A stretch of 64,000 bases of DNA, taken from NCBI GenBank assembly GCA_008828725.1, contig MEHQ01004020.1, positions 5,001 through 69,000 on the forward strand, read 5' to 3'. A program made the translations under genes and the position numbers. Within the stretch, counting starts at the first letter, position 1. Every line of letters begins with the position of its first letter. Below the pieces are notes generated by a model. The model ran no database searches. It was given only the letters and a program-made list of their open reading frames with translations, and was not told where the DNA came from. Shown here piece after piece: positions 35,578-47,059 of this stretch. The stretch comes from Saccharina japonica (taxonomy: Eukaryota > Sar > Phaeophyceae > Laminariales > Laminariaceae).

Positions 35578-36530
35578 TCGTAGCCAAGGGTGCACAAAAA
35601 AATAAGAAAACGACACCACACACCTAGGAAGGTCAGAATGAAAAACAAACCGGATCGCTGTGATCACAGGACGAAATGAGCAAAAAACATTTTTTTTTCG
35701 TTTTGTGTTCCCTTTTTTTTACTTGGTTTTAGAGACCCCCCCATATATTGGAGGGAAGAAACCGGAACCGTTGTGATCCCAGAAAACAATAGTCAAGGTT
35801 TTTTTTAATTACCCCCGCCCCCCCCGCCCCCCCTCGTCATATAAATATATGATATATTTATAGGTTGGGTTGGCGTCGGTTGGCAACGACGCTGTAAAAC
35901 ACGCCACTCGCTGCGTGAGCTAGACAACCATGGTGCCGTTTTTTTTGTTATTTTTTTTTGGCGGTCACCAAAGCTGGCGGTCGAGTAGATCATTTGTGCG
36001 GGGTGGAGAACCTTTGTTCCGCACAAGGGGAATGGTCGTATCACGTAGTGTTAATATGGTAAGGCGTCCGCGAGGCAGTTACATAGTAAAACCCATTGCT
36101 GTCTCCGGAAGTGNCACTTCCGGAGACAGCAATGGGTTTTACTATGTAACTGCCTCGCGGACGCCTTACCATATTAACACTACGTGATACGACCATTCCC
36201 CTTGTGCGGAACAAAGGTTCTCCACCCCGCACAAATGATCTACTCGACCGCCAGCTTTGGTGACCGCCAAAAAAAAAACAAAAAAAACGGCACCTGGTTG
36301 TCTAGCTCACGCAGCGAGTGGCGTGTTTTACAGCGTCGTTGCCAACCGACGCCAACCCAACCTAATATATCATATATTTATAGCGAGGGGAGGGCGGGGG
36401 GGGGGGGGTAATTAAAAAAAACTTGACCGTATTGTTTTCTGGGATCACAACGGTCCGGTTTCTTCCCTCCAATATAGTGTGGGGGGGGTGTGTGGTGTCG
36501 ATAACTTTTTTTTTTGTGCACCCTTGTCGT
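35578..36530. repeat. Long inverted repeat centred on a single N
   Basis: The left arm (35,578-36,113) and the right arm (36,115-36,530) are near-perfect reverse complements around an N at 36,114. Inner ~220 bp differ only at a few places (for example in A/T runs). The left arm holds an extra ~130 bp near 35,625-35,755. A single arm also occurs alone at 61,018-61,310. Frames on the two strands are mirror images and not genes. An assembly fold-back is possible, but the arm differences and the third copy argue for a real repeat family. Confidence 0.9.
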
Positions 36531-36784
36531 AGCGTTTTTTATTATTTACCAGAGGTTACGTAGTACCAGGTATCATACTGCTGTAAGTATACTCGTACTC
36601 GTATACAGTAGTACAGGACACCTAATAAGAAACAGGAAATCTGGTCCAGGCTGAATTTCTTATTTGAGAGAGGGCGTTTTCTACACCAATTCCAAGATAA
36701 CGACTCCCGAATCTCATATTTCCCTCGAAATATCAGCCTGGCTTTCTTATTGGCCTGTTTATTATTATTGTAGGTGTCCTGTCG

Positions 36785-36824
<40 letters not shown>

Positions 36825-36832
36825 GCTGCTGT
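36785..36832 (+). repeat. (CTA)n microsatellite
   Basis: About thirteen copies of ACT/CTA followed by two CTG units. Confidence 0.95.
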
Positions 36833-37219
36833 GTGTGTGATACTTCCTGTACCAGGTACGTACGTATATATTATGTAATAATAAGTGGACTCGACTCGTA
36901 AAATGTATAATAAGTATATCCAACTGGGTACGTATACAAGTTTGAGTTTACACCCTGACCGGATGTGCCCTGACTAGCAGCCCTGAGACCCTTGATCGTG
37001 AAGAGAACGCCTTGTTTTTATTGTTGCTGCAGCAAGTAGAACAGCAGCGCAAGCTATTACAGTATATAATGCATACGTCGAGTATTGATATTAATTTAGA
37101 CTATAATACCGGTCGGTATGGGTGGCAGAGGCGGCGGCCACCAGCAGCAAATGGTCGCACCCACGGGCACCGCTATCATATAGCTCCGGTTTGAGTGAAC
37201 TGTAAACCAGGGCATCAAC

Positions 37220-37610
37220 TATAGGTGTTGCGCTGTTGCGCGAGCGCGACATTTGGGTCAAAATAACCGTTTTGCGCAACAACAGTCGCCACGAGGCTGG
37301 TTGCGTGCAGCGCAACACGCGATTTTGGGCGCGCAACATTAAAACATTTTGGGGTTATTTTTTTCTAAATCGCGATTTTGAAAAACTGTTTTTTCTTAAT
37401 AATTTCGTAGTCGTATTTGAACATCTTTAGGCCCCTCGTCCTATTCGCCACAGTCGAAAACAAAAATTAGACACCTTTTGCTATTCGCTGTGTAGGCTCT
37501 TATTCGATTATTTTGGAGGCGCTTTTTTCTATTCGCCGTACGTAGCCGAAAATAAATGTAAAGGCTTTTTACTTAGTTAGTAATTTTGAGGCGTATATTT
37601 GGTATATTAG
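37220..37610 (+). repeat. GCGCAAC-rich repeat and TATTCGCCGTA flank, copy 2
   Basis: Direct partner of 34,190-34,345 and 34,690-34,900. This copy lacks the hAT-like MITE present in copy 1, so it serves as an approximate empty site. Confidence 0.82.
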
Positions 37611-38865
37611 AGTGTTTGCGTTTTTTTTTTTTTTTANTTTTTTTCCGAAAACAACTTGTTCGGTATTATTCATGGTAATATATAGCACCCCTTTTCCGTT
37701 TTCGAGATATTCCGAGCGCTGAAAAGAAAAAAAAAACGCCATCGCACCCCTGCCCTGTACGATAACTTCGCATCCTTACGGGTATAATATACGCGTACTG
37801 CGATATGATGAAAGTAACAGCTCTTTTTTTTCTGAGCAGCCCTCACCTAGAGGTCCATTTTATCTCTCACCCAAAACCTGACTCGTACAAAAAAAAATGT
37901 AGTTAGCGTTGTTACGCGACGAGCAGTCCCACGGCCTTCTTGCAGGTGTACAACGGAGAATAGTATTGTACAGCCCATGAATGGGATACCGGAACAATGC
38001 CTTTTAGGGGTGACGGCTTATTGTCTGAGCTCCCTCACACCAAGAGCTGAACAATCCCACGGCCTGCTTGTACTCGTAGGTGTATAGCGGAAAGTATTGT
38101 GCAGCCCATAAATGGGATACCGGAGAATGCCTTTTAGGGGCGGCGGCTTATTATTTCTGAGGTCCTCATACAAGGAGAGCTCAATGTGATATCTCTCTCC
38201 CGAAACATGGAACATCGAAGAAGGTTTGTTCGCGTAAAACAAACCCGACCAACACGTCTTACGCGTTATGTACACAATCCTTAAAAAAGTATGCCATTTC
38301 CATGGACCATACGTAGTAAATAGAACCAAATAATATCCGTAAAAAGGGGTATACCGACGTGCAAAAGGGAGATAAAGACCCTCAACATGCGCACCCAATC
38401 AATGGCTTATAGGGCAAACTACTTCGAAATAAAGTTGAAAATACGTTGCAGATGTAATATTACGGGGGGCCCAAGAAATCAGAACCCACTTTGTATCCCA
38501 AAAAAACAGGTATCCCCCTAGTTAATGTTCACGCACCATTTTTTGTTCTGATTGCTCTCGTAGTTTTTTTATGCAACAAGCCTTCCTACGAACAAGGAAA
38601 CCCAAACACAAAAAAGTAGTCAAAAAGTTGACACCGCTGCAAACTACGAGCTCAAATACCTAGCCGACTAATAACTAGCTGGCGACTTAATAAAGTCAGC
38701 CAACGTACACAGCCCTAGCTATTCACACTACTAATAAATTAATATATATTCCCGGGGTGGGCTAATGTGGTAAGAATAGCAAGCAAAAACCACGATGGAC
38801 CCAATAATCATATATCCCCCCTAATTAATGCTTACACACCAACTGATCGTCCGGTAAGACATTCC
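37611..38865. other. Unassigned sequence with a local duplication
   Basis: A ~110-bp stretch around 37,920-38,030 (CAGTCCCACGGCCTTCTTG, ...GGGATACCGG, GAATGCCTTTTAGGGG) is repeated at about 38,045-38,170. The CCCACGG core resembles the terminal repeat of the 40.7-kb MITE. I see no gene. A single N lies at 37,637. Confidence 0.6.
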
Positions 38866-38869
38866 GGGG

Positions 38870-38990
38870 GTCGGGGTTGTTCGTTGTTTGCGCGCTAGGA
38901 AGCACTTCGTGGTGGGACCAAGGTACGGGCGTAGACCCAACCCAACCCCCAACCCTAACCCTAACCCTGGCCCTGGCCCTGACCCAAACC
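38870..38990 (+). repeat. Duplicated block ending in telomere-type repeats, copy 1
   Basis: CTAGGAAGCACTTC, GGTACGGGCGTAGACCCAAC and CCCCCAACCCTAACCC run into degenerating CCCTAA/CCCTGG units. A shorter direct copy lies at 39,663-39,750. Unlike the 34.6-kb block it is not in a recognisable MITE. Confidence 0.85.
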
Positions 38991-39662
38991 GGACCCAAAA
39001 CGGACCGAGGGTACATCATATATATATACAATCGAGTACTACAGCATACAATCCGTTAGCAACGATGTTTAAGGGATGATTATGTCTAAAATGTGGACCT
39101 GTGGTCCGCGTATCGGAATCGTGGTCCTCGCTCGGAATGTTCTCGCAATTTTCTAGCTAGATGTGATAAGACTGGGTGAGACACAGAGGTTTGTCTATTA
39201 TTAATAAGCATCCTTGGTGTTACTCACTTTCCGTAGAATCAAGCGTAGAAGAGAAGCAGCTTTTATTAATCCCCGAGCCAGATGACATCTGTCTCGGACG
39301 GGCTTCAAGTATAGCCCTCAGATCTCTTATAAATACCCCGAATACGAATGACATCCAAGTTATACCTATACAGAGGTAATTACCGGCCTTCCTAGCCCAT
39401 ACCATTACACTAGCCCACCCTGATGAGCCGTATATGCAGAAATATGGGAAAAACGGGGAAATCCCAGTTCCCCGAATTAGAACATGAGTCGAAGATGCGG
39501 CTCCTCAAACCCCCTCCCACACCTCTAAGTTGCTAGGCTAAGAAGCCGGAAAAAAAACGCCCCAGCCCATACCATTACATAGATGCAAAAGCGGCGCGAG
39601 CTCGAGTCCATCATACAATCCGTTACCAAGGATCTTTATAGGGGCGGGCTGTTCCTTTCTCG

Positions 39663-39750
39663 CATTCATTGCTTTGCGAGCTAGGAAGCACTTCCTGGTG
39701 GGATCAAGGTACGGGCGTAGACCCAACCCAACCCCCAACCCTAACCTACT
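39663..39750 (+). repeat. Duplicated block ending in telomere-type repeats, copy 2
   Basis: Direct partner of 38,870-38,960. The telomere-type tail is shorter (about two CCCTAA units). Flanking CATACAATCCGTTA sequence is also shared (39,046 and 39,612) but in a different order relative to the block. Confidence 0.82.
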
Positions 39751-39759
39751 CCTTATCGG

Positions 39760-40700
39760 AGCCATGAATTTCCAAAATAATTTCCAATATTTTTTTCGCG
39801 CAATTTCTGTATTTCCATTTTTCCATTTTTTTTTTCAAGGATTGGAACGCGAAGCCTTCCGGTCATTTTGCCCTCTGAAGAATTTCTAAAAAATGGAAAT
39901 ATTTCCTCTTTTTCCTCTTGTTTTTGGAAAAATATAATGGAAACTATGGACAAAAGTTACTCAATTTTAATGTCCGTACAAAATCGGGCAAAAAAACTCG
40001 AGATATTTTGTACTTTCTCTGAGTAAAGCTCTGTTCAACGCAATGAAGGGGCAGCAATGAAGGAGCTGACAACGTTCCGGGTCCCGAGTCTCGCGTGCCC
40101 CAACGACCTCTAGTCTCTGGCTGTCTTGTTTCATGCTTTTGCGGGACAGGCCGCGTGTTCACCAGGTTTCCTTAACGAGATTACACAGCAGAATTTTTAT
40201 GTTTTTGTTTTCACATTTTTCCTACGACGGGACGGTACATATAAATTGTAAATTTGCACGACGGGACGGGACGCTTCCGCAACGGGACGGGACGACGGTA
40301 GATTGTACTATATCTCGTCTAAGTGAATGGACTGCACCAGTGCTGCTGGAGATTGTAAAGTTTATAATAAACCTGGTAGCATCCAGGGGAGTCACCGGCC
40401 AGTAGTCAATCGCGAGGAAAAGAACCTATTATAACACAAAAATGGAATAACTCCACGCACCTAGCAAAGCTGAATGTCGACCGGTCGGGAGATTTCACAG
40501 CTGACGTGTTTCTTAGTTTATTATTAATAAACTAATATATAAGGAACAAGTCAGCTGCGACCGGTGTCATTTATTTCCAAGTTCATAATTCCCTAAGGTT
40601 TGGTTTTTGGCCATTAAAAAGCGTCGTCAGCTGTAAGAATTATCCCCCGGAACTCATCTTCGCAAGCTGTGTGCGTGATACTTCGATATACCGGGTACAG
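39760..40700. other. Unassigned non-coding sequence
   Basis: No gene is visible. A run of GACGGGACGGGAC-type units occurs at about 40,215-40,295. Confidence 0.45.
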
Positions 40701-40718
40701 ATTATACGTGTTGGAGCA

Positions 40719-40961
40719 ATCCCACGGTAGGGGTACCACTTTCAGGCTCATTATTTTCTGACCGTTTGTTGTGCTCCTCACGTGTTTAGCCACCGGATAC
40801 TATTTTTGGTAGGTTTGCTTTTGAACTACGAGTACCGCATTATAAGTTTTGGTAGGGTTGCGCGAACGAATGTTAATGTTTCCGAAGTCATGTTTCGGGT
40901 GAGATATTGAGCTTCTCATGTAAGGAGCTCAGAAAATTATGCTACGCCCCTACCGTGGGAT
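40719..40961. mobile_element. MITE (243 bp) with ATCCCACGGTAGGGG ends
   Basis: The 15-bp left end ATCCCACGGTAGGGG is matched by CCCCTACCGTGGGAT at the right end. The length is too short for a transposase. I cannot see a clear target-site duplication. The interior has GAGATATTGAGCTTCTC and AAGGAGCTCAGAAAAT blocks resembling those in the 27-kb MITE, so the two families may be related. Confidence 0.75.
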
Positions 40962-40969
40962 GACTCGTT

Positions 40970-42545
40970 GGGAAAATATGTAATGAAAATCAGCTGATTC
41001 GTTTTCTCGGAACTGATCGTTGCAAGCTGTGTGACATAATATATACTATACGTCATACAGTGGTAATATAGGCCCGCCAACAGAAGAAAAAATGCCTTTG
41101 ACAACAAGGGGGACACTACCCCAATAGAGTAACTGAAACGGGGCCTATGTACTCTGCCAAATCGACTCGAAATCAAAACCTGATGCGTTTGGCGAACTCC
41201 CATGGCCTCTCCCAAACATCCACAGAAAAGCATGAACTTATTTTTTATGTATGTACAAGGTATGTGCATAGTAAGTAGAATATTTAGGCAATAGGCGGAA
41301 CAACACCGTTCATATTTTAGACTGCGGTAAGAGCAAGGTTTGTTGTCTTTGTGGCGATACATAAGAAGTGAACATCAACCAACAACGTGTTTTCACTCTC
41401 AACAAGCATTGTAACAACGTGCGGCAAGCGTTTGATCCGATCGGTCTACGCTGGCTACGAGTATAATAACGTGTGTTTCTTTATTTATTATATAATAATA
41501 TAATAATAGTAGTGTCGTTTGTTCTTCCGGACTGCAGTCTGCTGCTGCGGTAAGGGGGTCACTTTTACACCCTATCCAGCCCTATCTATGTGTTATATAT
41601 GTTTGCGTTCTGCCGCTCAGAGCCACTCGACCGAGTCACTACCCCGACATGCGATATATTAAATTTGCGGTTTTAAGTTCCCATGCCTTTGGCTTCGCGA
41701 TTGTTTGTTACACTACTATTTGTTACACTACTATTAATAGTTGTTTGTTGTGTGTAGTGCGGTTTGTTATATAGTACACTCCAGCGAAACGCCAACAAAA
41801 TATTTCAACTGCATTTTCGAGTGGGGCACAGAGCCACTTGTATACCGGTACATACGAGTGAGGCACGGAAGGAAGTGGCCTAAACGCGGTGGTAGTGAAA
41901 AGGGGGGTAGCCTCCCTCTAGTCTACTGTACCACCACACACAGTCGTCGGCTAGTTGTAGAAACATGAGGCACCATCCTGTGTTTCGCCTGATTGTGGTG
42001 CTCCTATTAATAGCAATACCTATGTTTTATCCGTAGTGACGGGCAGACGTTCATCACGATAATGTCGAACGAGTCTTTTGACGGGAAATCTCCAAACCCC
42101 ACACCTCCCCGACCCACCGCATGTGTGCTTCACCACAGTCAACCTACTTCGTCGGACAACCCTGACTTCGACGGGGTCCTCGATAGTACTTCCCTGCAAC
42201 GGCACGCTTTGCCACATATTTTCCCGAGAACACACACCCAGCTCTCATCACAAATAATAGGCCTGTTACGGCCTCTGTTGGTCGCTATAGACCGTTGAAG
42301 AACGGCTCAAGGAACGGTGAGACGATTTGGAAATCGCGCAATACAAAGAAGACCCAATTGCAATTTGATGCATCTTCGACGAAAAACGTGCGTGGTGTGT
42401 ACGTACATAACCCATACTTCAAGAGTTGGCAGCGTTGTTTGCGTGTTAGTTCGAGTTTCCAGCGGTATGCAGGATGAACGACTGGGGTGTGTAAACGGTG
42501 CAGATCTTCCTGATTGAAACGGTGACCAACCTCTGTTAGCCTGGC
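40970..42545. other. Unassigned sequence upstream of the glycosyltransferase gene
   Basis: I see no second gene. The promoter of the glycosyltransferase is expected just upstream of 42,900, but no TATA box or other element can be pointed to with confidence. Confidence 0.4.
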
Positions 42546-42906
42546 GTGTTTTTTATGACGTTGTGGAATGAGAAGCCACAAGGTCGGACACGGGGCTGCA
42601 CTTATGTGTGTAGGGATGCAGGGCCACGCGTAATAGTTGGATACGCACGGGAGTTGACTGTCATGAACGGGCCGGCGATGGGGCAAACATCGGGGAGCGT
42701 CGTCCACTTTCTTGCCCGACGCTCTTGTTGCCTCCAGGGACAAAGCTACCGAGTCACCCAGACCCGCTCAATTTCGATATATATGCGTTGCCCTGCAAAA
42801 ACGAAACCCAAATTGAGTGTTCCCCATTTCCAACGTTGCAGGCATACGGCCGCAAACACTACATTGCACAAAGCCGGCGCCAGCCGCCGCAAGCCTACTG
42901 GCGAGC

Positions 42907-43899
42907 ATGAGATTGGCACTTCGCTCGAGCCTTGCCGTCTGCATGATATTTTTCAAGCGCTGGGGATGTTTGGTCTGCCTGGAAACAGCATCTGCTGTGG
43001 CGGCGTTATCGATGGAGGAAATGAGGGCATCGGCGCATGCCTCAACAAGGCCATCCCCAGTATCAGAGCATGCTACGTGCGGCGAATGGGCGTCGTGGGC
43101 ACCACCTCGAACACATCCCGCTTTGGTGTTACAGATTGTAAGCGAAGAGTACGTGGACCTGCAGCGGAACTTCATGCGGCTGATGGAACTGAACTCGGTC
43201 TTCACGCGCCACCACCTGTATCTCATGTGCATGGATCATGCGTCCGTCCGGATCTTCGCGACGTTGGGTATCCGCTGCGTGCCGCTGGGTGCACTGGCGT
43301 TGAACACGATTCGAGACGTGTGGAGAACGAGAGTCCGAGCCCTGTCTTGCCTAGTGATGGAGGGTTACGACGTCATCATGTCCGATGCAGACGCTCTGTG
43401 GCTCCGTGACCCCATGGAATATTTAGGTCTCCCCGGTGTCAGAAGCAGCAGCGTGGTGGCCTCGCGTGGGAACCTCCCGTTCAATCTGAGCGACAGGTGG
43501 GGCGCGACCATGTGCCTGGGTTTTATCCTGTTTCGAGCGACGGGCACAGGAATGGACAAGTTGCAGAAAGCCATGCAAGCGTTTGTGTTAAACCTTGGGG
43601 ACGATCAGATTGCTGCCAACCAAGCTGTTGCTCGGCTTGGAGTTATTTGGGATGAGGACAGTGACATGCGCTTGTACAACAGTACCGGTTTGGGAAGGGG
43701 GACCATCGAAAACCTCTTTGGCGAGGAGGGGCCCTTCGTTATTACGTTGCTCCCCCACAGCGCATTCACGCGTCAATGCGGCAACACCCCGATATCGAGC
43801 GAGACAGTCGTGGCGCATTGCCATTCAAGAAAACATGTAGTCAAGAGAGTTTCCTGGATGCAAGAAGCAAACCTTTGGTTGTTAGATACGCAGGTGTAG
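42907..43899 (+). CDS. Nucleotide-diphospho-sugar transferase (PF03407-like)
   Basis: A single open exon of 330 codons encodes a probable Golgi-type glycosyltransferase that would move a sugar from a nucleotide sugar to an acceptor; donor and acceptor cannot be told. The first in-frame ATG is at 42,907, and the frame upstream to 42,817 has no ATG. Residues ~1-35 are hydrophobic with basic flanks (MRLALRSSLAVC...), fitting a type II signal anchor. The catalytic region has a DxD motif in SDADALWLRDP at residues ~159-169, preceded by the VMEGYDVI strand. LGDDQIAANQAV near residue 238 and HCHSRKHVVKR with EANLWLL near the C-terminus match the family's ending. Length is near the family's usual size. 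Its GC-rich coding sequence contrasts with the surroundings and no break is visible, so it looks functional. An upstream exon cannot be excluded. Confidence 0.88.
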   Translation: MRLALRSSLAVCMIFFKRWGCLVCLETASAVAALSMEEMRASAHASTRPSPVSEHATCGEWASWAPPRTHPALVLQIVSEEYVDLQRNFMRLMELNSVFTRHHLYLMCMDHASVRIFATLGIRCVPLGALALNTIRDVWRTRVRALSCLVMEGYDVIMSDADALWLRDPMEYLGLPGVRSSSVVASRGNLPFNLSDRWGATMCLGFILFRATGTGMDKLQKAMQAFVLNLGDDQIAANQAVARLGVIWDEDSDMRLYNSTGLGRGTIENLFGEEGPFVITLLPHSAFTRQCGNTPISSETVVAHCHSRKHVVKRVSWMQEANLWLLDTQV

Positions 43900-44690
43900 C
43901 AATCCTTCATTACGGAGGAAACCCGGCCTTGGTCTGTGCACGAAGGAGAAGGAAATAATGGTGTCGAGGTAGCCGTCGGGCCAGCTTGCCCCTCGAGAGG
44001 GATGTGATATTGATGATGTTAATTGTTCTTGCGCGTGACGCTTTGCTTTTGAGATAGTCACGCGTTCGAGAAGGCTCCCGCATGTCGCCAAAGAAACGGC
44101 TATTGCTTAGTGCCACCACAACAAGTACCATGCGGTTAGTATTTTGTAGGGTTCCCTGGGTAAGTTGGGCATCGCGGCAAATTGTACGGGAAATAATCGT
44201 GGGTCAACGTTGTCTCAGCGAACCCAACCCCTGCCGTGTCCAAAAGCCTGAGGTGGTAAATGTGTGTACCGACAGATAACAAAAGTTGCACATAAATAGA
44301 GCAGTACATCAGACTCACCCCACGGTATACCATATAGGGGTTGGAGTTAGTGTTGGCCTTTTAAGGCGATATTGTTTTTTATGACTGACTGTTATAAATA
44401 GTATACTCCTCAAGTCAGCAACTATTAGTATAGATGACTGACTATTAGTATACTCCTCAAGTCAGCAACTACCGGCCATTGTTGTTGTACTGTTACTGTA
44501 GTATGACAGTTTGTTGCGCGGGACTACTGTAGCGCATAGAAATATCGGCCTGTCGGGAGGTTGGCGGTCAAACTTATTCGCGGTCATATTTTGAGTGAAA
44601 AGTTGAGTTTCCTTTCTTCCTCCATGCATGTGAGTACTGTAGCTCAGACAATAAACCACCACCCCTATAAGGCGTTGGTCTAAGGTCAAG
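43900..44690. other. Region downstream of the glycosyltransferase
   Basis: No gene is visible. The block TATACTCCTCAAGTCAGCAA occurs twice, near 44,401 and 44,451. Confidence 0.5.
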
Positions 44691-44698
44691 GTTTTTGA

Positions 44699-45191
44699 TG
44701 CGTGCTGCGATAGAGGTATAGGTATAGGTATACCGTTATTTGGTTATTTGGCTGAAACGTTGTCCGAACGACGGGGCTCCTTAACCCAAAGTAGGCGTGT
44801 TTTAATTACCGTGTGGCAATGTTTTTTATGCGTTTACTGGAAAAGCGGGCGCAAGAGGTACAGAGAGCTGTAGCTTTTCTAAAAGACGGGCTGGGTGGCT
44901 GCTGTGGGTAGCGTCGAACGCAGGACGTTCTTCTTCTTCTTCTGTTCTTTGTTTGTTCGTTTGTTTGTTTGTTTTTTGTTTTTTAGGCCATAGGATTGTT
45001 CATCAGGTGTACCTGGTAGCACTTTTGGTTCCCTCCAAACACAGATTTTTGTGGGTGAGGTGAGAGCTCCTACACTATAATCGAGTGACCACCACCCTCA
45101 GGAGGCAAAAGCTTATTCATAATAATATTCATAATAATATTCATAATATTCATAATAATATTGTGCAGCGCCTCTACCGTAGTAGCATGAC
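44699..45191. mobile_element. MITE copy of the GCGTGCTACGATAGAGG family
   Basis: The left end GCGTGCTGCGATAGAGG and the right end CCTCTACCGTAGTAGCATG correspond to the ends of the 26,970-27,473 insertion. GGGCTCCTTAACCCAAA and a TCCCTCCAAA block are also shared. The interior holds simple repeats (CTTCTTCTT, GTTTGTTTG, ATAATATTC). Confidence 0.72.
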
Positions 45192-47050
45192 TCGTTCGTT
45201 TGAACTCGTTCGAAATACTCGACGTTGCCGGAGTTGGTGGCCTCCCGGAGCACAGCTAAACGTTTCTGGCAATTAGCGCCGATGACACACCCGTGCTAGC
45301 ACCCACCACCATGACCATATGACATGCGGGCCTTGAACATGGACGGAATGATCGCACTGCTGCCGTAAAGCTCCAGCTGGAAGCATTGGAAGCATGCCCA
45401 CGCGAGTCCGATCTTTCCTCAGATCTCCTCTGATCTCAGGCACAATGTCGGCGTTGTCGTGACTGTGCTGCCCAGAAATAGAAGCCAAATTGCCTGTCTA
45501 TACGTGGCCTACTGCTTCGATGACGAGCAGTGCGGCCCAGGATGGGTGTGTCGGTACTGTAGTATGATGCCGTAAGGCTCGCTGGTTGACACGGGAGTTT
45601 GCTCGGTTTTTGGGCGATGCCTAGGCAATAGGACGTGGTGTTGATACACCGTTGGCAGGCGATAGCACAGGTTTCCGCTGGTAGTGGATAGGAGCCTACC
45701 TTGAGGATTCTTGGAAAGTAAAGACAAGGTTTCCATGTTGAAAAGTGCCGCGCTAGCGGGCCATAAAGAAAGCCAAACAAGAGTGAGAGAATGCTTGAAA
45801 GAAAGTAGACTGAGAGGCTGTGCATGCCATCCTCAGTCAGCTATCGGCACGATGCGCCAAGATACACGCTATACTATGGCTAGATATGCCGCACGGGTCA
45901 TTTTGGTACACTTGCTGGTGAAATGTGATCTACTCCGTGATGTTGCCATTAACAATCGTCCCGACTACAGACCAAGACCCTTCCTCGTGTGCCGTTCTTG
46001 TACGAACAATAGCTCCTGCGACTGGCCACCCCACGTTACAAACAAAAGACGGGCACACTGGCTACTACCACACAAACGCCTCTCCTTGGAGTGGAATGGA
46101 AACCCCAGAAACAACTCGGACCTCTGTGGCGAAGCGACGGAAATTCGACTCCCATCCAAGCATTCAACAATTTAGTCAAAACAAAAATGCAACACCACTA
46201 GAGCATACCAGGCACAATGGGGGCTACGCTGCGGCGGGCTGATGCCCGTCGTTTCTCCGCGTATGCCCGCAGTGGGCGACATATGTAGATATGACATGAT
46301 ACGATAAGCCGCGAGGCTGCCAAAAAACGACAGTATTTTAAGGTTAAATATACTATTAGCGCTATAATCGGAAGACCACATAGTAATGAACAGTTGGTTA
46401 GGGGTGAAGTCGATGATCGTGTACAGAAGGTGACCCCTTTTAAGGCACCTACTAATAGTGCGCGGGGAAAGTAGGGGCGTTATTCGTCGCTGGGCTTTAT
46501 TGGTGTTGGCCCTTAAAAAGGCACGATGGGCCTTAAGATCCGTGCTACGATATAGGGGTAGCACCTACTTTTTATGAGGTTCCTCATTTGATTGTTGGGA
46601 CAAGAACACCGCAATCGTTTTTTGGGGGCATGGAATAGGGATGTAGCTCCAAATAAAAGGTCCCTTTGCTCTATTAGGGGTCGCACATTTTATGGTTCCC
46701 AGGTGCGTTATTTGGCGGCGATTACCGACCTACAACAAATACTGTCGTGTGTCACTCTGGTTAATGTCGGGTCTGTCGGTCCGGACCGTCTGCACAGAAA
46801 ACAATTGATGCAAGAAGCGATGACAGGCCTCCCGCGGGAATGCGTGAGTTTTGTTGGTTCGGTTCCCCCTCAAGATGTTTCATTACCCAATCAAAGGTAT
46901 ATTGCCCGAGCCAGCGTGGACGAGAGATTGGGAGTGCGAGAAGCAGCGGGTGTCATGTCCAGGGGGCAGTAGAGAACTGCGAGGGCTGACAATGTTGAAC
47001 AACAATTGAAAAGGGTACTTCTCATCCGGGAGTCATGATGGAGAACTATC
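45192..47050. other. Unassigned sequence
   Basis: Two open stretches (45,711-46,175 and 46,592-46,972, plus strand) are 126-154 codons long but have no domain, paralogue or splice evidence that I can see. A MITE-end-like CCGTGCTACGATATAGGGG occurs at about 46,540. Confidence 0.4.
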
Positions 47051-47059
47051 ATACACTTG

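Noticed and set aside
35805-36411. Identical small proteins predicted on opposite strands
   Set aside because: They are mirror images created by the inverted repeat around the N at 36,114.
42817-42906. N-terminal extension of the glycosyltransferase
   Set aside because: The frame is open but contains no ATG; the first ATG at 42,907 begins a plausible signal anchor.
42546-43409. A 287-codon plus-strand frame overlapping the glycosyltransferase
   Set aside because: It is in another frame, has no recognisable motif, and ends inside the conserved glycosyltransferase core.
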